In this document: positions 16,475 through 25,589 of the stretch, piece by piece
How positions within the stretch are numbered: position 1 is the first letter of the stretch
Layout of the letters: each line of letters begins with the position of its first letter
Assembly: GCF_020524545.1 (NCBI RefSeq)
Contig: NZ_JAIVLG010000006.1
Location: forward strand, 248,001-312,000
Direction: 5' to 3'
Source: Microbacterium paraoxydans
GTDB lineage: Bacteria > Actinomycetota > Actinomycetes > Actinomycetales > Microbacteriaceae
Length of the DNA: 64,000 bases
Notes under the pieces: model-generated
Told to the model about the DNA's origin: nothing
Databases searched by the model: none
What the model saw: only the letters and a program-made list of their open reading frames with translations
Position numbers and translations under genes: made by a program

Positions 16475-17512
16475 TCAGTCCTCGTCGAGCAGTTCGCCGC
16501 GGATGCGCCGCAGGTCCTCCATGAGCGAGCCGATCAGGATCCAGTGCTGGGACGAGGGTGGACGCAGCACGAGCGGGGCGGTGAGTGCGGGGATCGTGGA
16601 CGTCAACGTCTCGGGCTCCGGCGACGCCTCGGCGACCTGCACCGCGAGGCGGACATCGTGCCCGGCCCGCCGCAGCTGCTCGGCGATCGCGACCACGGCC
16701 GGCTCCTCCCCGATCGTGTCGTCGTAGTGGTCGAAGTAGGCGCGGGTCATGCCGATCGTCTGGGTCACGATGGGCGACAACCGCTCGAGGAGTTCCCGCA
16801 TCTCCCGCAGCTCCGCACGATGGGTGGAGCGCCGCGGGTTCAGGGTGAGCGATTCCTCTCCTGCGGCGATGGAGGCGTCCGCCGCATCTTTCATCGGCCG
16901 CAGCAGGCGCACTTCGAGCATCAGCTCCTGCAGCTTCGCGGGTGTCTGCGGCTCCGGGAGCGCGAGGGCGAGCCGGTCGAGGCTCGCGGCGAGTTCTCGC
17001 CCGAGGAGGCTGACATCCCGCAGCGCCGGTGCGACCAGCACGGGAGGGACGATGAGGGCGTTCACCACGATGCCGATGGCCACGCCGATCAGCGTCTCCA
17101 CGATGCGCGCGAACGCGTACTCGGGACTCGACGAGCCCAGCGCCAGCACCAGCATCGCCGAGATCGCGACCTGGTTGCCCGTTCCCGGTGAGGCCCGGAA
17201 GACCCACGCGACCAGCATCGCGACGACGATCGCGAGCAGGACGATCCAGGTCGGCGACCCGAACAGCAGGCCGAGGGCGACCGCGATCACGACGCCCGCG
17301 ATCACCCCGATGCTGCGCTCGAGCGCCTTGGACAGCGACTGGTTCACGCTGGGCTGCACGACCAGGAGGGCGGCGATCGCGGCGAAGACCGGCAGCTGCG
17401 CGGGGAAGACCCATCCGGCGATGAGCCACGCCGCGATCGTCGCCGCGGCCGATTTCACGACCTGCAGCAGCGGAGAGCGCTGGGAGGCGCGGATCGCGGC
17501 GGGGATGCGCAT
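16475..17512 (-). CDS. FUSC-family (aromatic acid exporter type) membrane protein
   Basis: A 345-aa protein with an N-terminal block of about six transmembrane helices (for example ATIAAWLIAGWVF, LPVFAAIAALLVVQPS, IGVIAGVVIAVALGLLFG, WIVLLAIVVAMLVAWVF) and a soluble C-terminal half. QPSVNQSLSKALERSIGVI is the signature loop of fusaric-acid/aromatic-acid exporters. Substrate is unknown. Start ATG 17512 is preceded closely by GAGG; an in-frame ATG at 17569 would overlap the divergent gene's promoter. The far longer in-frame upstream ORF runs antisense through the neighbour and is rejected. Confidence 0.85.
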   Translation of the reverse strand: MRIPAAIRASQRSPLLQVVKSAAATIAAWLIAGWVFPAQLPVFAAIAALLVVQPSVNQSLSKALERSIGVIAGVVIAVALGLLFGSPTWIVLLAIVVAMLVAWVFRASPGTGNQVAISAMLVLALGSSSPEYAFARIVETLIGVAIGIVVNALIVPPVLVAPALRDVSLLGRELAASLDRLALALPEPQTPAKLQELMLEVRLLRPMKDAADASIAAGEESLTLNPRRSTHRAELREMRELLERLSPIVTQTIGMTRAYFDHYDDTIGEEPAVVAIAEQLRRAGHDVRLAVQVAEASPEPETLTSTIPALTAPLVLRPPSSQHWILIGSLMEDLRRIRGELLDED

Positions 17513-17575
17513 GTCCTCAACGGTAGTGCTCGGGCGCCCTTCCGGAGAGTCCGTCGTGCGTGCTTGCATGGGCGC

Positions 17576-18628
17576 ATGGATCAGGACGAGAGGCTGCGTG
17601 GCGAGACCAGGGCGGTCTGGGCGACGGTGATCTGCTTCGTCATCGGCACGATCGCCGGCATCCTGATCCTGGGTCCGGCCGCGCGTCCGCTCACGGGCCC
17701 GGACGCCCTCGCGTTGCCGGCCGCGATGATCGCGGGAGCGGTCGCTGCCGCGGCCTTCCTCACGAGCACGCTGATGCACCGCCGTGGCGAGACGGCACCC
17801 ATGCCGCGCTGGCAGGCCGTGGTGTCCGACCTCTCGTCGATCGCCCTGACCCTCGCGTTCGGGGCCGTCACGATGATGGGCGTGCTGCTGGCCGCCGAGG
17901 TCCTGGCGGCGGGCCTTCAGGGACTGCAACTCGCCGCGATCGGGGGCGGGCTCCTGACCGGGGTGGCCTCGGCCGTCGGCGGGCGCTTCGCGTTCGGGGC
18001 CGGCGTGGGCCTGCGCACGGTCGACCTGGCCGCCCTGTTGTTCGGGTTCCTCGCGATCGGCACGCTCTTCGCCATGGTCACCGCGGCCGACCCGCGATGG
18101 TGGGAGGCGAACTTCTCCCAGCTGGGCAGCGGGTCGTGGGCCTTCAACGGGACCCTCCTGGTCGCCGGCCTCCTCGTCGCCACCGTCGGGTCGTACATCG
18201 GCCGCGACCTGCACCGGCTGCTCGGCGATGTCGCCCTGCCCCGTCTCGCCGTCGTGGTCGGGGCGTGGGCGGCGACGGGGGTCGCGCTCGCCGCGGTCGG
18301 TTTGCTGCCGCTGCACCGGCTGCCGATCCCGCACAACATCGCCGCCTTCGCGACGCTCGTGCTGTTCGCCGTCGCGGGGGCGAGCACCGTGGCCTCGATC
18401 CCCGGGAGACCGCGTGCCTTGCTGATCACGTCGATCGGCGTCGGCCTGCTCCTCGTGGTCGCGATCGTGCTGTGGATCCCGTTCGGGTTGTACTCGACCA
18501 CGGTCGTCGAAGCCGTCGTCGTCGGGCTCGGACTGCTGTGGATGGCGACGCTCGTGCGTGTGCTCGCGATCCTCGCACCGGACACGTCCCGCCCCTCGGC
18601 GCGCACCTCCCTGATGCGGCATCCCTAG
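17576..18628 (+). CDS. multi-pass membrane protein (DUF998-like)
   Basis: A 350-aa integral membrane protein with about ten hydrophobic helices. The segment FSQLGSGSWAFNGTLLVAG resembles the core of DUF998 membrane proteins, in which FS.LG precedes a helix; no catalytic motif is visible. ATG 17576 is preferred to TTG at 17564. It is divergent from the FUSC gene across about 60 bases. Function unknown. Confidence 0.8.
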   Translation: MDQDERLRGETRAVWATVICFVIGTIAGILILGPAARPLTGPDALALPAAMIAGAVAAAAFLTSTLMHRRGETAPMPRWQAVVSDLSSIALTLAFGAVTMMGVLLAAEVLAAGLQGLQLAAIGGGLLTGVASAVGGRFAFGAGVGLRTVDLAALLFGFLAIGTLFAMVTAADPRWWEANFSQLGSGSWAFNGTLLVAGLLVATVGSYIGRDLHRLLGDVALPRLAVVVGAWAATGVALAAVGLLPLHRLPIPHNIAAFATLVLFAVAGASTVASIPGRPRALLITSIGVGLLLVVAIVLWIPFGLYSTTVVEAVVVGLGLLWMATLVRVLAILAPDTSRPSARTSLMRHP

Positions 18629-18722
18629 GCGCCGGCAACCGAAAGATAGGGCATCTGCCCGATGCCGGGGGGCCTCCTCAGAGCGGACTGTAGGGATACG
18701 CAGAACCGTCGAGGAGAACCCC

Positions 18723-18950
18723 ATGTACGAGCACCCGTATCTCAGCGAACAGCTCACGAAGCACGACCAGGAGCAGATCGAGCGTGCCGCCGCGCGACGC
18801 CTCTTCCTGCTGGAGCACGCCGACCAGATCCGGCCGCGACCGGAGGGTGCGATCAGGAGGATGCTGCGCCGCGCGTTCGGTGGTTCTCGGCGGCACGCGG
18901 CGGGCGCTGCCCCCGTTCCGTGCGATGCTGCGGCGGCTCACGCACGGTGA
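18723..18950 (+). CDS. small basic hypothetical protein
   Basis: A 75-aa ORF with a good ribosome site (GGAGAACCCC before ATG). The first 55 residues are compositionally consistent with a folded helical peptide (YLSEQLTKHDQEQIERAAARR), ending in a basic RRMLRRAF. The last 20 residues are Ala/Arg-rich and less convincing. No domain is recognised. It precedes the large LuxR-type regulator by 68 bases. Confidence 0.65.
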   Translation: MYEHPYLSEQLTKHDQEQIERAAARRLFLLEHADQIRPRPEGAIRRMLRRAFGGSRRHAAGAAPVPCDAAAAHAR

Positions 18951-19018
18951 ACGGCGACCTCACGCAGCGCGCGCTGCACGCCGTGCCGAATGTCGGTCGT
19001 GGGTGGGACGATGAATCC

Positions 19019-21892
19019 ATGCCTTTTCCCCCGTCGAGCGCTGCGATGGTCGGCCGCGAGGCCGAGCTGGCCGAGGTGCGCCGAGCGTTCGCCGGGGTGC
19101 GCGACGGCGTGCCTGCGGCTCTGCTCGTCGAGGGGGAGGCGGGAATCGGCAAGTCGCGTCTGCTGCGCGAGTTCGCCTCCGAGATCGAACGGACCGCTGA
19201 TGTCCACGTGGGCTGGTGCCTCGACCTCGGCGCCTCGCGCACGCCCTACGGACCGCTGACCGGCATCCTGCGTTCGATCGTCACGCGCATGGGCGTCGAC
19301 CGCGTGCGCGAGTCGGTGGGGGTGGGGGCGGAGGCTCTCGGCATGCTGCTCCCCGAGCTCGTCGACACCCCGACCGATCGTGACCGCACCAGTCCTGAAC
19401 GGCTGCGCGATGCGATCGCCTCCCTCATCGAAGCGGCGGCCGAGCGCGCTCCTCAGGTGCTCGTGGTCGAAGACCTGCACTGGGCGGACGAGTCGACGCT
19501 CGCCATCCTCTCGTTCCTGCTGCGGGCGTTGAGCCGCGGTCGCATCCTGCTGCTCCTCACCTGCCGCACCGACGATGTGCGCCGCGGCGACGCGGTGAGC
19601 CGTTTCATCGGAGAGGCGACGCGGGCACGGCTGCTCGACCGTGTCACCCTCGCCAGGCTCGATACCGCAGCCGTGCGCGAGCTGGCGGAGCAGATCACCG
19701 GACGCGCACTCACCGAGAGTGCGCTCGACCGTGTGCAGCAGAGGGCGGAGGGCGTCCCGTTCTTCGTCGAGGAGATCGCCGGATGCGCGAACGGCCCGCT
19801 TCCCGAGGGGCTCCGCGACCTGCTGCTGGCCCGCTTCGACAGGATGGGCGACGACGCGCGACACGTCGTGCAGGTCGTCTCGGGAGCGGAGCGGCCGCTG
19901 TCGCACCCGCTCATCACGAGTCTGGTCGACCTGCCGGAGCAGCGGCTCGATGAGGCGATCCGCGAGGCGACCCGCAGCGGAATCCTGGTCGTGGGCGACG
20001 ACGACTATCGCTTCCGCCATGCGTTGCTGCGCGAGGCCGTGCACGACGATCTGCTTCCGGGTGAACGGGCGCGGCTGCATCGTGCCTACGCGGAGGCGCT
20101 GGAGGCGCAGGGGTCGGGCACGGGGGACGCGGCCGCACTCGCCTACCACTGGCAGCTCGCACAGGATGACCGCAAGGCTCTCGTCGCAGCAGCCGATGCC
20201 ATGCGGCACGCGAAAGCACAGTACGCGTTCGCGAGCGCGGCGCGCTTCGGTGAACTGGCGCTGGAGCTCTGGCCGCTCGTGCCCGATGCCGCCGATGCGG
20301 CACGCGTCGAGCGCCTGGACCTGCTCCTGGTGCTCGGCTCCATCCTGCGCAACGCCGGCGACGGGGACAGGGCCCTCGCCGTCGCGAATGTCGCCCTCGC
20401 CGAGGTTGACCAGGAGACGATCGACCCGCGGCTGCACGCGCGGTTGTTGCGCAACAAGGCGCTGTACCTGGTCAACCTCGGTCGCCTGGGTGCGATACCG
20501 CTCCTGCAGCAGGCGCTGGCCATCGCCGACGAGCGCGTGCACGACGACGTCTTCCGCGCCGAGCTCCTCAACCAGCTCGCGAGCAGACGCATGATCGCGG
20601 GCGACCGCGAGGAGGCGATCCGCCTTGCGGACGAGGCCGAGCGCAGCGCGGCGCATGCTGATTCCACGGATCAGCTGTCGATCGCCGCGAACGTGCGGGG
20701 TGGTTCCCTGGCCCACCTGGGGCATGTCGAGGAGGGCGTGCGCGAGTACGAGCGGGCGCGTGAACTCGCGATGGGGACGACCGCCGAGATGCGGTACCGC
20801 GTGAACTACTCCGACCTGCTCACGCTGCTGGGGCGCTATCGCGAGGCGGTCGAGGTCGCGGAAGAGGGTCTGCAACGCGCCCGTGAACTCCGCGTCGAGC
20901 GCACCTCGGGGTCGATCATGGCGCAGAACATGGTCGTGCCGCTGCTCGAACTCGGCGAGGTCGAGCGGGTCGAGGAGATGCTGGCCCGTGACTTCGTGCA
21001 AGGGACACTGCGTGTGTTCCGCATGTACATGAGCATGACGCGCGTGCGGGTGCTGGCCTGGCGCGGCAGATCCGCCGAGGCCGCGGAGCTGCTGCAGCAG
21101 TGGTTGCCCGCCTTCGAGGAGACCGGTGGCTCGGAGCGGCAGATCTGGTACGACCGGGTCATGATGTCGGTCGCGGTGGCCGAGAGCGAGGGCAACCTCC
21201 GGGGTGCTCTCGACGCGATCCTCGAGATGCTGCGCGACGCCCGGCCCGCGCTGCTCCACCAGCGCCGGCTGCTGCTGGAAGGCGGGGCGATCATCGCCGA
21301 GCTGCGCGCCGAGGGAGCCGATGTGGCGGCGGAGTCCGATGCCATTCGCGGCGCCTGGCTCGCGCAGCCCCCGCCGCTGCAGCACGATGCGTGGTCGACC
21401 ATCCTCGATGCGCTGCTCGACCCGCGCGACGATACGCTCGACGCTGCCTTGCGCAGCGCCGAGGGAGACGACGTGCCCGTCACCTTCCGCGTCGTCCTCC
21501 GCCTCGAGAGGGCACGCTTGCGAGTGCACGAGGGGGATCGGGCATCCGCCGCATCGGTGCTCGGCGAGGCCGCTGCATTGGCGGAAGCGCTGGGCAACGC
21601 GCAGCTCCAGGCGGCGGTCTCGCGGTTCAGTGCCGATGCGGGGCTTCGCGCGCCCGCCTCACCGCTGAGCGACGACCTGCTCACTGCTCGTGAAAGACAG
21701 GTGCTCGAGCTCATCGCCGAGGGCCTGAGTAACCGGCAGATCGGCGAACGTCTGTTCATCAGCGTGAAGACCGTCAGCGTCCATGTCTCGGCCGTTCTGC
21801 GCAAGCTCGGGGTGAGCACCCGCACGGAAGCGGCACTCGTGCAGAAGACCTCCTCGTTCCGTGCTGCTGGTCAGCCTGCCGTGGTAGCGTGA
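19019..21892 (+). CDS. LuxR-family transcriptional regulator with AAA ATPase domain (LAL type)
   Basis: A 957-aa large ATP-binding LuxR regulator. Residues about 10-300 form the AAA module (MVGREAELAEVRRAF, Walker A GEAGIGKSR, Walker B VLVVEDLHWAD). The middle is helical TPR-like. The last 60 residues are the LuxR helix-turn-helix: LTARERQVLELIAEGLSN then VKTVSVHVSAVLRKLGV. ATG 19019 is taken because the conserved GREAEL block follows directly. The upstream in-frame extension crosses the small ORF. The target genes and effector are unknown; such proteins often activate sugar uptake or secondary metabolism. Confidence 0.92.
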   Translation: MPFPPSSAAMVGREAELAEVRRAFAGVRDGVPAALLVEGEAGIGKSRLLREFASEIERTADVHVGWCLDLGASRTPYGPLTGILRSIVTRMGVDRVRESVGVGAEALGMLLPELVDTPTDRDRTSPERLRDAIASLIEAAAERAPQVLVVEDLHWADESTLAILSFLLRALSRGRILLLLTCRTDDVRRGDAVSRFIGEATRARLLDRVTLARLDTAAVRELAEQITGRALTESALDRVQQRAEGVPFFVEEIAGCANGPLPEGLRDLLLARFDRMGDDARHVVQVVSGAERPLSHPLITSLVDLPEQRLDEAIREATRSGILVVGDDDYRFRHALLREAVHDDLLPGERARLHRAYAEALEAQGSGTGDAAALAYHWQLAQDDRKALVAAADAMRHAKAQYAFASAARFGELALELWPLVPDAADAARVERLDLLLVLGSILRNAGDGDRALAVANVALAEVDQETIDPRLHARLLRNKALYLVNLGRLGAIPLLQQALAIADERVHDDVFRAELLNQLASRRMIAGDREEAIRLADEAERSAAHADSTDQLSIAANVRGGSLAHLGHVEEGVREYERARELAMGTTAEMRYRVNYSDLLTLLGRYREAVEVAEEGLQRARELRVERTSGSIMAQNMVVPLLELGEVERVEEMLARDFVQGTLRVFRMYMSMTRVRVLAWRGRSAEAAELLQQWLPAFEETGGSERQIWYDRVMMSVAVAESEGNLRGALDAILEMLRDARPALLHQRRLLLEGGAIIAELRAEGADVAAESDAIRGAWLAQPPPLQHDAWSTILDALLDPRDDTLDAALRSAEGDDVPVTFRVVLRLERARLRVHEGDRASAASVLGEAAALAEALGNAQLQAAVSRFSADAGLRAPASPLSDDLLTARERQVLELIAEGLSNRQIGERLFISVKTVSVHVSAVLRKLGVSTRTEAALVQKTSSFRAAGQPAVVA

Positions 21893-21966
21893 CAAAGCGC
21901 GCGTGTCGGATGTTCCGACTCGGCGTAGGCCGTGCAAACGGCCAAGTCAACAGAAAGTAGAAACAC
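21885..21966 (+). promoter_or_regulatory. cspA promoter and structured 5' leader
   Basis: A TAGCGT element at 21885-21890 overlaps the end of the regulator gene and could be the -10. The following leader holds two perfect hairpins: GTCGGA-TGT-TCCGAC (21905-21919) and GGCCGT-GCAA-ACGGCC (21928-21943). The second has a GNRA-type loop and sits just before the ribosome site GAAAG. Cold-responsive folding is inferred from the downstream gene. Confidence 0.5.
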
Positions 21967-22170
21967 ATGGCCACTGGCACTGTGAAATGGTTCAACGCGG
22001 AAAAGGGCTTCGGCTTCATCGCTCCCGATGACGGCTCGGACGACCTCTTCGCCCACTACTCGGCTATCGCCGGCTCCGGTTTCAAGGAGCTCCGCGAGAA
22101 CCAGAAGGTCGAATTCGACGCTGAGCGTGGCCCCAAGGGCATGCAGGCGGCGAACATCCGCTCTCTCTGA
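21967..22170 (+). CDS. cspA: cold-shock protein
   Basis: A 67-aa single cold-shock domain. KGFGFI (RNP1) and DLFAHY (RNP2-like) are the nucleic-acid-binding motifs of this RNA chaperone. Start [10 protein letters not shown] is the standard family N-terminus. It has its own leader structure upstream and a strong terminator downstream, so it is monocistronic. Confidence 0.97.
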   Translation: MATGTVKWFNAEKGFGFIAPDDGSDDLFAHYSAIAGSGFKELRENQKVEFDAERGPKGMQAANIRSL

Positions 22171-22189
22171 GCGCGCGCTGACTTCCTGA

Positions 22190-22226
22190 AACCGGCCGGA
22201 TCCTCACGGATCCGGCCGGTTTTTTC
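22190..22226 (+). terminator. rho-independent terminator after cspA
   Basis: AACCGGCCGGATCC, a short TCAC loop, then GGATCCGGCCGG followed by TTTTTT. The arms are perfectly complementary and the T-run follows immediately. This is the clearest intrinsic terminator in the window. Confidence 0.93.
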
Positions 22227-22239
22227 GTTCCCGGGAGCT

Positions 22240-22298
22240 TTCGAATCGCGCAACTGGCTCCTTCCGGGCCGAAAAGGCGACCAGTTGCGCGATTCGAA
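22240..22298. repeat. 59-bp palindromic repeat, family A copy 3
   Basis: Arms TTCGAATCGCGCAACTGG and CCAGTTGCGCGATTCGAA pair perfectly over 18 bp. Compared with copy 1 (AAATGG/CCATTT) both sides have changed together (AACTGG/CCAGTT), which keeps the hairpin. It lies between the cspA terminator and the iron-box promoter. Confidence 0.93.
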
Positions 22299-22313
22299 TC
22301 CCGATCGGGAGTG

Positions 22314-22354
22314 AGGTAGCCCTAACCTCCGTGTTAGATTAGGCGAGGCTTACC
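22314..22354 (+). promoter_or_regulatory. DtxR/IdeR-like iron boxes before the siderophore operon
   Basis: AGGTAGCCCTAACCT (22314-22328) matches 12 of 15 positions of the palindromic iron-box core AGGTTAGSCTAACCT. TTAGATTAGGCGAGGCTTACC follows at 22334-22354, whose first half again resembles TTAGGTTAGGC. TAGATT at 22335 may be the -10. Iron-dependent repression is inferred from box and gene content. Confidence 0.65.
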
Positions 22355-22407
22355 AATGCCGGGCGCGGCCTGCGCCACACTCCCACCCCGAATCGAAGGG
22401 AACGCCT

Positions 22408-23433
22408 GTGCGCACCTCCCGTCTCCTCGCCCTCGGCGCCGCCGCTGTGCTCGCCGTCGGCCTCTCCGCCTGCGCCTCCTCCGCCCCGGAGTCGACGTCC
22501 TCCGCCGGCGGCAACCCCGCGTCCGACGACGCCTTCCCCGTCACGATCGAACACGTCTACGGCGAGACCACGATCACCGAGAAGCCCGAGCGGGTCGCGA
22601 CCGTGGCCTGGGCGAATCACGAGGTTCCGTTGGCTCTCGGCATCGTGCCGGTCGGCATGAGCAAGGCCACGTGGGGAGACGACGACGACAACGGCGTGCT
22701 GCCCTGGGTCGAGGAGAAGCTCGAGGAGATGGGGGCCGAGACGCCGGTCCTCTTCGACGAGACCGACGGCATCGACTACGAGGCCGTGGCCGACACCGAG
22801 CCCGACGTGATCCTCGCCTCCTACTCCGGACTCACCCAGGAGGAGTACGACACCCTGTCCAAGATCGCGCCCGTCGTCGCCTACCCGGACGTGGCCTGGG
22901 GCACCTCGGTCGATGACATGATCGAGATGAACTCGAAGGCTCTGGGGCTCGAAGACGAAGGCAAGGCCCTGGTCGAGCAGCTGGATGCTGACGCACAGGA
23001 GGCACTCGAGGCGAACAGCGTGCTGAAGGACAAGAAGGTCCTCTTCTCGTACATCGATCCGACCGACCTCAGCCAGATCGGCTACTACACGGCCATCGAC
23101 ACGCGCCCCGGGTACCTCCACGACCTCGGACTGCCGTTCCCCTCGATCGTGGAGGAGAACAAGGACAGCGACCAGTTCTACCTCACGGTCAGCGCGGAAG
23201 AGGCGCAGAAGTTCGACGACGTCGACCTGTTCATCACCTACGGCGATGAGACGATCATCCCGCTCCTGCAGGCCGACCCGCTGCTGTCGAAGATCCCGGC
23301 CATCGCCGAGGGCCGCATCGCTGTGCTGCCGGATGCCACCCCCATCGCAGCGTCCGCCAACCCGTCGCCGCTGTCCATCCCGTGGGGCCTCACCGACTAC
23401 CTCGCGCTCCTGGCGGCACCGCTCGCTCCGTAG
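22408..23433 (+). CDS. iron-siderophore ABC transporter substrate-binding lipoprotein
   Basis: A 341-aa lipoprotein with signal peptide and lipobox LSAC at residues about 20-23. The mature part has the class III (FecB/FhuD-like) pattern: PERVATVAWANHEVPLALGI, EPDVILASYSGLTQEEYDTLSKIAPVVAYP, and the second lobe with LFSYIDPTD. It should bind ferric siderophore outside the membrane and deliver it to the permeases that follow. GTG at 22408 follows AAGGGAACGCCT. It is the first gene of a five-gene iron operon controlled by the upstream boxes. Confidence 0.93.
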   Translation: MRTSRLLALGAAAVLAVGLSACASSAPESTSSAGGNPASDDAFPVTIEHVYGETTITEKPERVATVAWANHEVPLALGIVPVGMSKATWGDDDDNGVLPWVEEKLEEMGAETPVLFDETDGIDYEAVADTEPDVILASYSGLTQEEYDTLSKIAPVVAYPDVAWGTSVDDMIEMNSKALGLEDEGKALVEQLDADAQEALEANSVLKDKKVLFSYIDPTDLSQIGYYTAIDTRPGYLHDLGLPFPSIVEENKDSDQFYLTVSAEEAQKFDDVDLFITYGDETIIPLLQADPLLSKIPAIAEGRIAVLPDATPIAASANPSPLSIPWGLTDYLALLAAPLAP

Positions 23434-23466
23434 TCGTCCGATCCGCTGCAGCGGAATGAGCATTCA

Positions 23467-24510
23467 GTGACCTCAGCGACCGTCATCGCACCGGGCGCCG
23501 CAGACCTGCGGCGCCCGGTACTGGTGCGAACCCTGTGGCTCCTGGTCGGGGTGGTCGTGCTCCTGGTGCTCAGCATCATGTCGGTCTCGTTCGGCGTGCG
23601 CGCGGTCACGTTCGACGACATCGTCGCCGCTCTCACCGGTCACTCCGACACGATCGCCGAGGCCGCGATCGTCAAGCGCATCCCCCGCACGGTCCTCGCG
23701 CTCCTCGTCGGCGCGGCACTCGCCCTCTCCGGCGCCACGATGCAGGCGGTCACGCGGAATCCCATCGCCGACCCCGGCATCCTCGGCGTCTCGAACGGCG
23801 CGTCGCTCGCGGTCGTCTGCGGCATCGCCTTCTTCGGTCTCGCCGATCCCTACGGACAGATGGCCTTCGCGATCGTGGGAGCCGGTGTCGCCGCCGTCTT
23901 CGTGTACACGGTCGGCTCCCTCGGGCGCGGAGGCGCGACGCCGCTCAAGCTCGCACTCGCGGGCGCCGCCACCTCGGCCGCCTTCGCGTCGCTGATCAGC
24001 GCGATCATGCTGCCGCGCGTCGACCTGCTGCAGACGTTCCAGTCGTGGCAGATCGGCGGTGTCGGCGGGGCGGAGTGGCCGCGCATCGCGATCACCGCTC
24101 CCGTCCTCGCGCTCGGCGCCCTGATCTGCTTCCTGAGCGCGCGCGGGATGAACTCCCTCGCGCTCGGCGACGACATGGCGAAGGGGCTCGGCGAACATGT
24201 GCTCCGCACCCGGATGCTATCGGCGCTGGGCGCGGTGATCCTCGCCGGTGCCGCGACGGCGATCGCCGGACCCATCGGATTCGTGGGACTCGTCGTCCCG
24301 CACATGTGCCGACTGCTGGTCGGCACCGACCACCGCTGGCTCCTCCCGTTCTCGGCCATCGCCGGCGCTGCGCTCCTCACGGCGAGCGACATCGTCGGTC
24401 GCGTGATCGCGCCCTCCTCCGAGGAGATCCAGGTGGGCATCATCACCGCGATCCTCGGGGCCCCGTTCTTCATCTGGATCGTCCGTCGGCAGAAGGTGCG
24501 TGAGCTGTGA
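23467..24510 (+). CDS. iron-siderophore ABC transporter permease (FecCD family), first
   Basis: A 347-aa permease with about nine transmembrane helices. Characteristic FecCD blocks: RIPRTVLALLVGAALALSGATMQ, RNPIADPGILGVSNGASLAV, and the coupling region FVGLVVPHMCRLLVGTDHR. GTG 23467 is the start. Its stop overlaps the next permease's GTG by 4 bases, so the two permeases form a coupled heterodimer pair. Confidence 0.94.
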   Translation: MTSATVIAPGAADLRRPVLVRTLWLLVGVVVLLVLSIMSVSFGVRAVTFDDIVAALTGHSDTIAEAAIVKRIPRTVLALLVGAALALSGATMQAVTRNPIADPGILGVSNGASLAVVCGIAFFGLADPYGQMAFAIVGAGVAAVFVYTVGSLGRGGATPLKLALAGAATSAAFASLISAIMLPRVDLLQTFQSWQIGGVGGAEWPRIAITAPVLALGALICFLSARGMNSLALGDDMAKGLGEHVLRTRMLSALGAVILAGAATAIAGPIGFVGLVVPHMCRLLVGTDHRWLLPFSAIAGAALLTASDIVGRVIAPSSEEIQVGIITAILGAPFFIWIVRRQKVREL

Positions 24511-25589
24511 CCACGACCGAGCACACGGAGCACACCCTCGCCCGCGACGAGGAGTCCGCGTCAGCACGGATCGCCCGGATCGTCGCGGGGCGTCGCTCGC
24601 GCCATCGCCGGCATGCGATCGCCACGATCGTCCTCGCAGTCCTGGTCTTCGCCCTCTTCGCGGTCGCGCTGATGGTGGGCAACACGTTCTACACGCCGGA
24701 CGAGGTGATCCGTGTGATCCTCGGTCAGAGCGTGCCCGGCGCGTCTTTCACCGTCGGCGATCTGCGTTTGCCGCGGGCGGTGCTGGCTATCCTGACCGGC
24801 GTCGCCTTCGGCATGGCGGGCGTCTGCTTCCAGACGATGCTGCGCAACCCTCTCGCCTCGCCCGACATCATCGGCATCTCCAACGGGGCCGGCGCCGCGG
24901 CCGTGTTCGGGATCATCGTGCTGTCGGTCAACGGCCCGGTCGTCTCCGTGCTCGCGCTCGCCGGTGCGGTCCTCACGGCCCTGGCGATCTACCTGCTCTC
25001 GATCAAGGGCGGTTTCGCCGGCACCCGCCTGATCCTGATCGGCATCGGGGTCGCCGCGATGCTGCAGAGCGTCATCTCGTACCTGCTGTCCCGCGCGGCG
25101 AACTGGGACATCCAGACCGCGATGCAGTGGCTCACGGGGAGCTTGAACAACGCGTCGTGGGAGCGGGTGCTGCCGATGGCGATCGCCGCGGCGATCATCG
25201 TGCCCCTGATGCTGTCGCAGGGCCGCGCGCTCGGCGTTCTCCGGCTCGGCGATGACTCGGCAGCGGGGCTCGGCGTACGGGTGGACGTCACGCGCCTGCT
25301 GCTCATCCTCGGTGCTGTCGCGCTGCTCGCGTTCGCGACTGCGGCCACCGGCCCCATCGCGTTCGTCGCCTTCATGGCCGGACCCATCGCCGCCCGGATC
25401 ACCGGTCCCGGCGCCAACCTGCTCCTGCCGTCGGCCTTCGTCGGCGCCGTGCTCGTGCTCGGCGGCGACCTCATCGGCCAGTTCGCCTTCGGCACCCGTT
25501 ACCCCGTCGGCGTCATCACCGGCGTGATCGGTGCGCCCTACCTGATCTATCTGCTCATCCGCACCAACCGCTCCGGGGGTTCGCTATGA
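24507..25589 (+). CDS. iron-siderophore ABC transporter permease (FecCD family), second
   Basis: A 360-aa FecCD permease paralogous to the preceding one: LRLPRAVLAILTGVAFGMAG, RNPLASPDIIGISNGAGAAAV, and GPIAFVAFMAGPIAARI in the coupling loop. It has a longer cytoplasmic N-terminus (about 45 residues) rich in Arg and His before the first helix. GTG start 24507 overlaps the previous stop and the end overlaps the ATPase gene. Confidence 0.94.
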   Translation: MTTTEHTEHTLARDEESASARIARIVAGRRSRHRRHAIATIVLAVLVFALFAVALMVGNTFYTPDEVIRVILGQSVPGASFTVGDLRLPRAVLAILTGVAFGMAGVCFQTMLRNPLASPDIIGISNGAGAAAVFGIIVLSVNGPVVSVLALAGAVLTALAIYLLSIKGGFAGTRLILIGIGVAAMLQSVISYLLSRAANWDIQTAMQWLTGSLNNASWERVLPMAIAAAIIVPLMLSQGRALGVLRLGDDSAAGLGVRVDVTRLLLILGAVALLAFATAATGPIAFVAFMAGPIAARITGPGANLLLPSAFVGAVLVLGGDLIGQFAFGTRYPVGVITGVIGAPYLIYLLIRTNRSGGSL

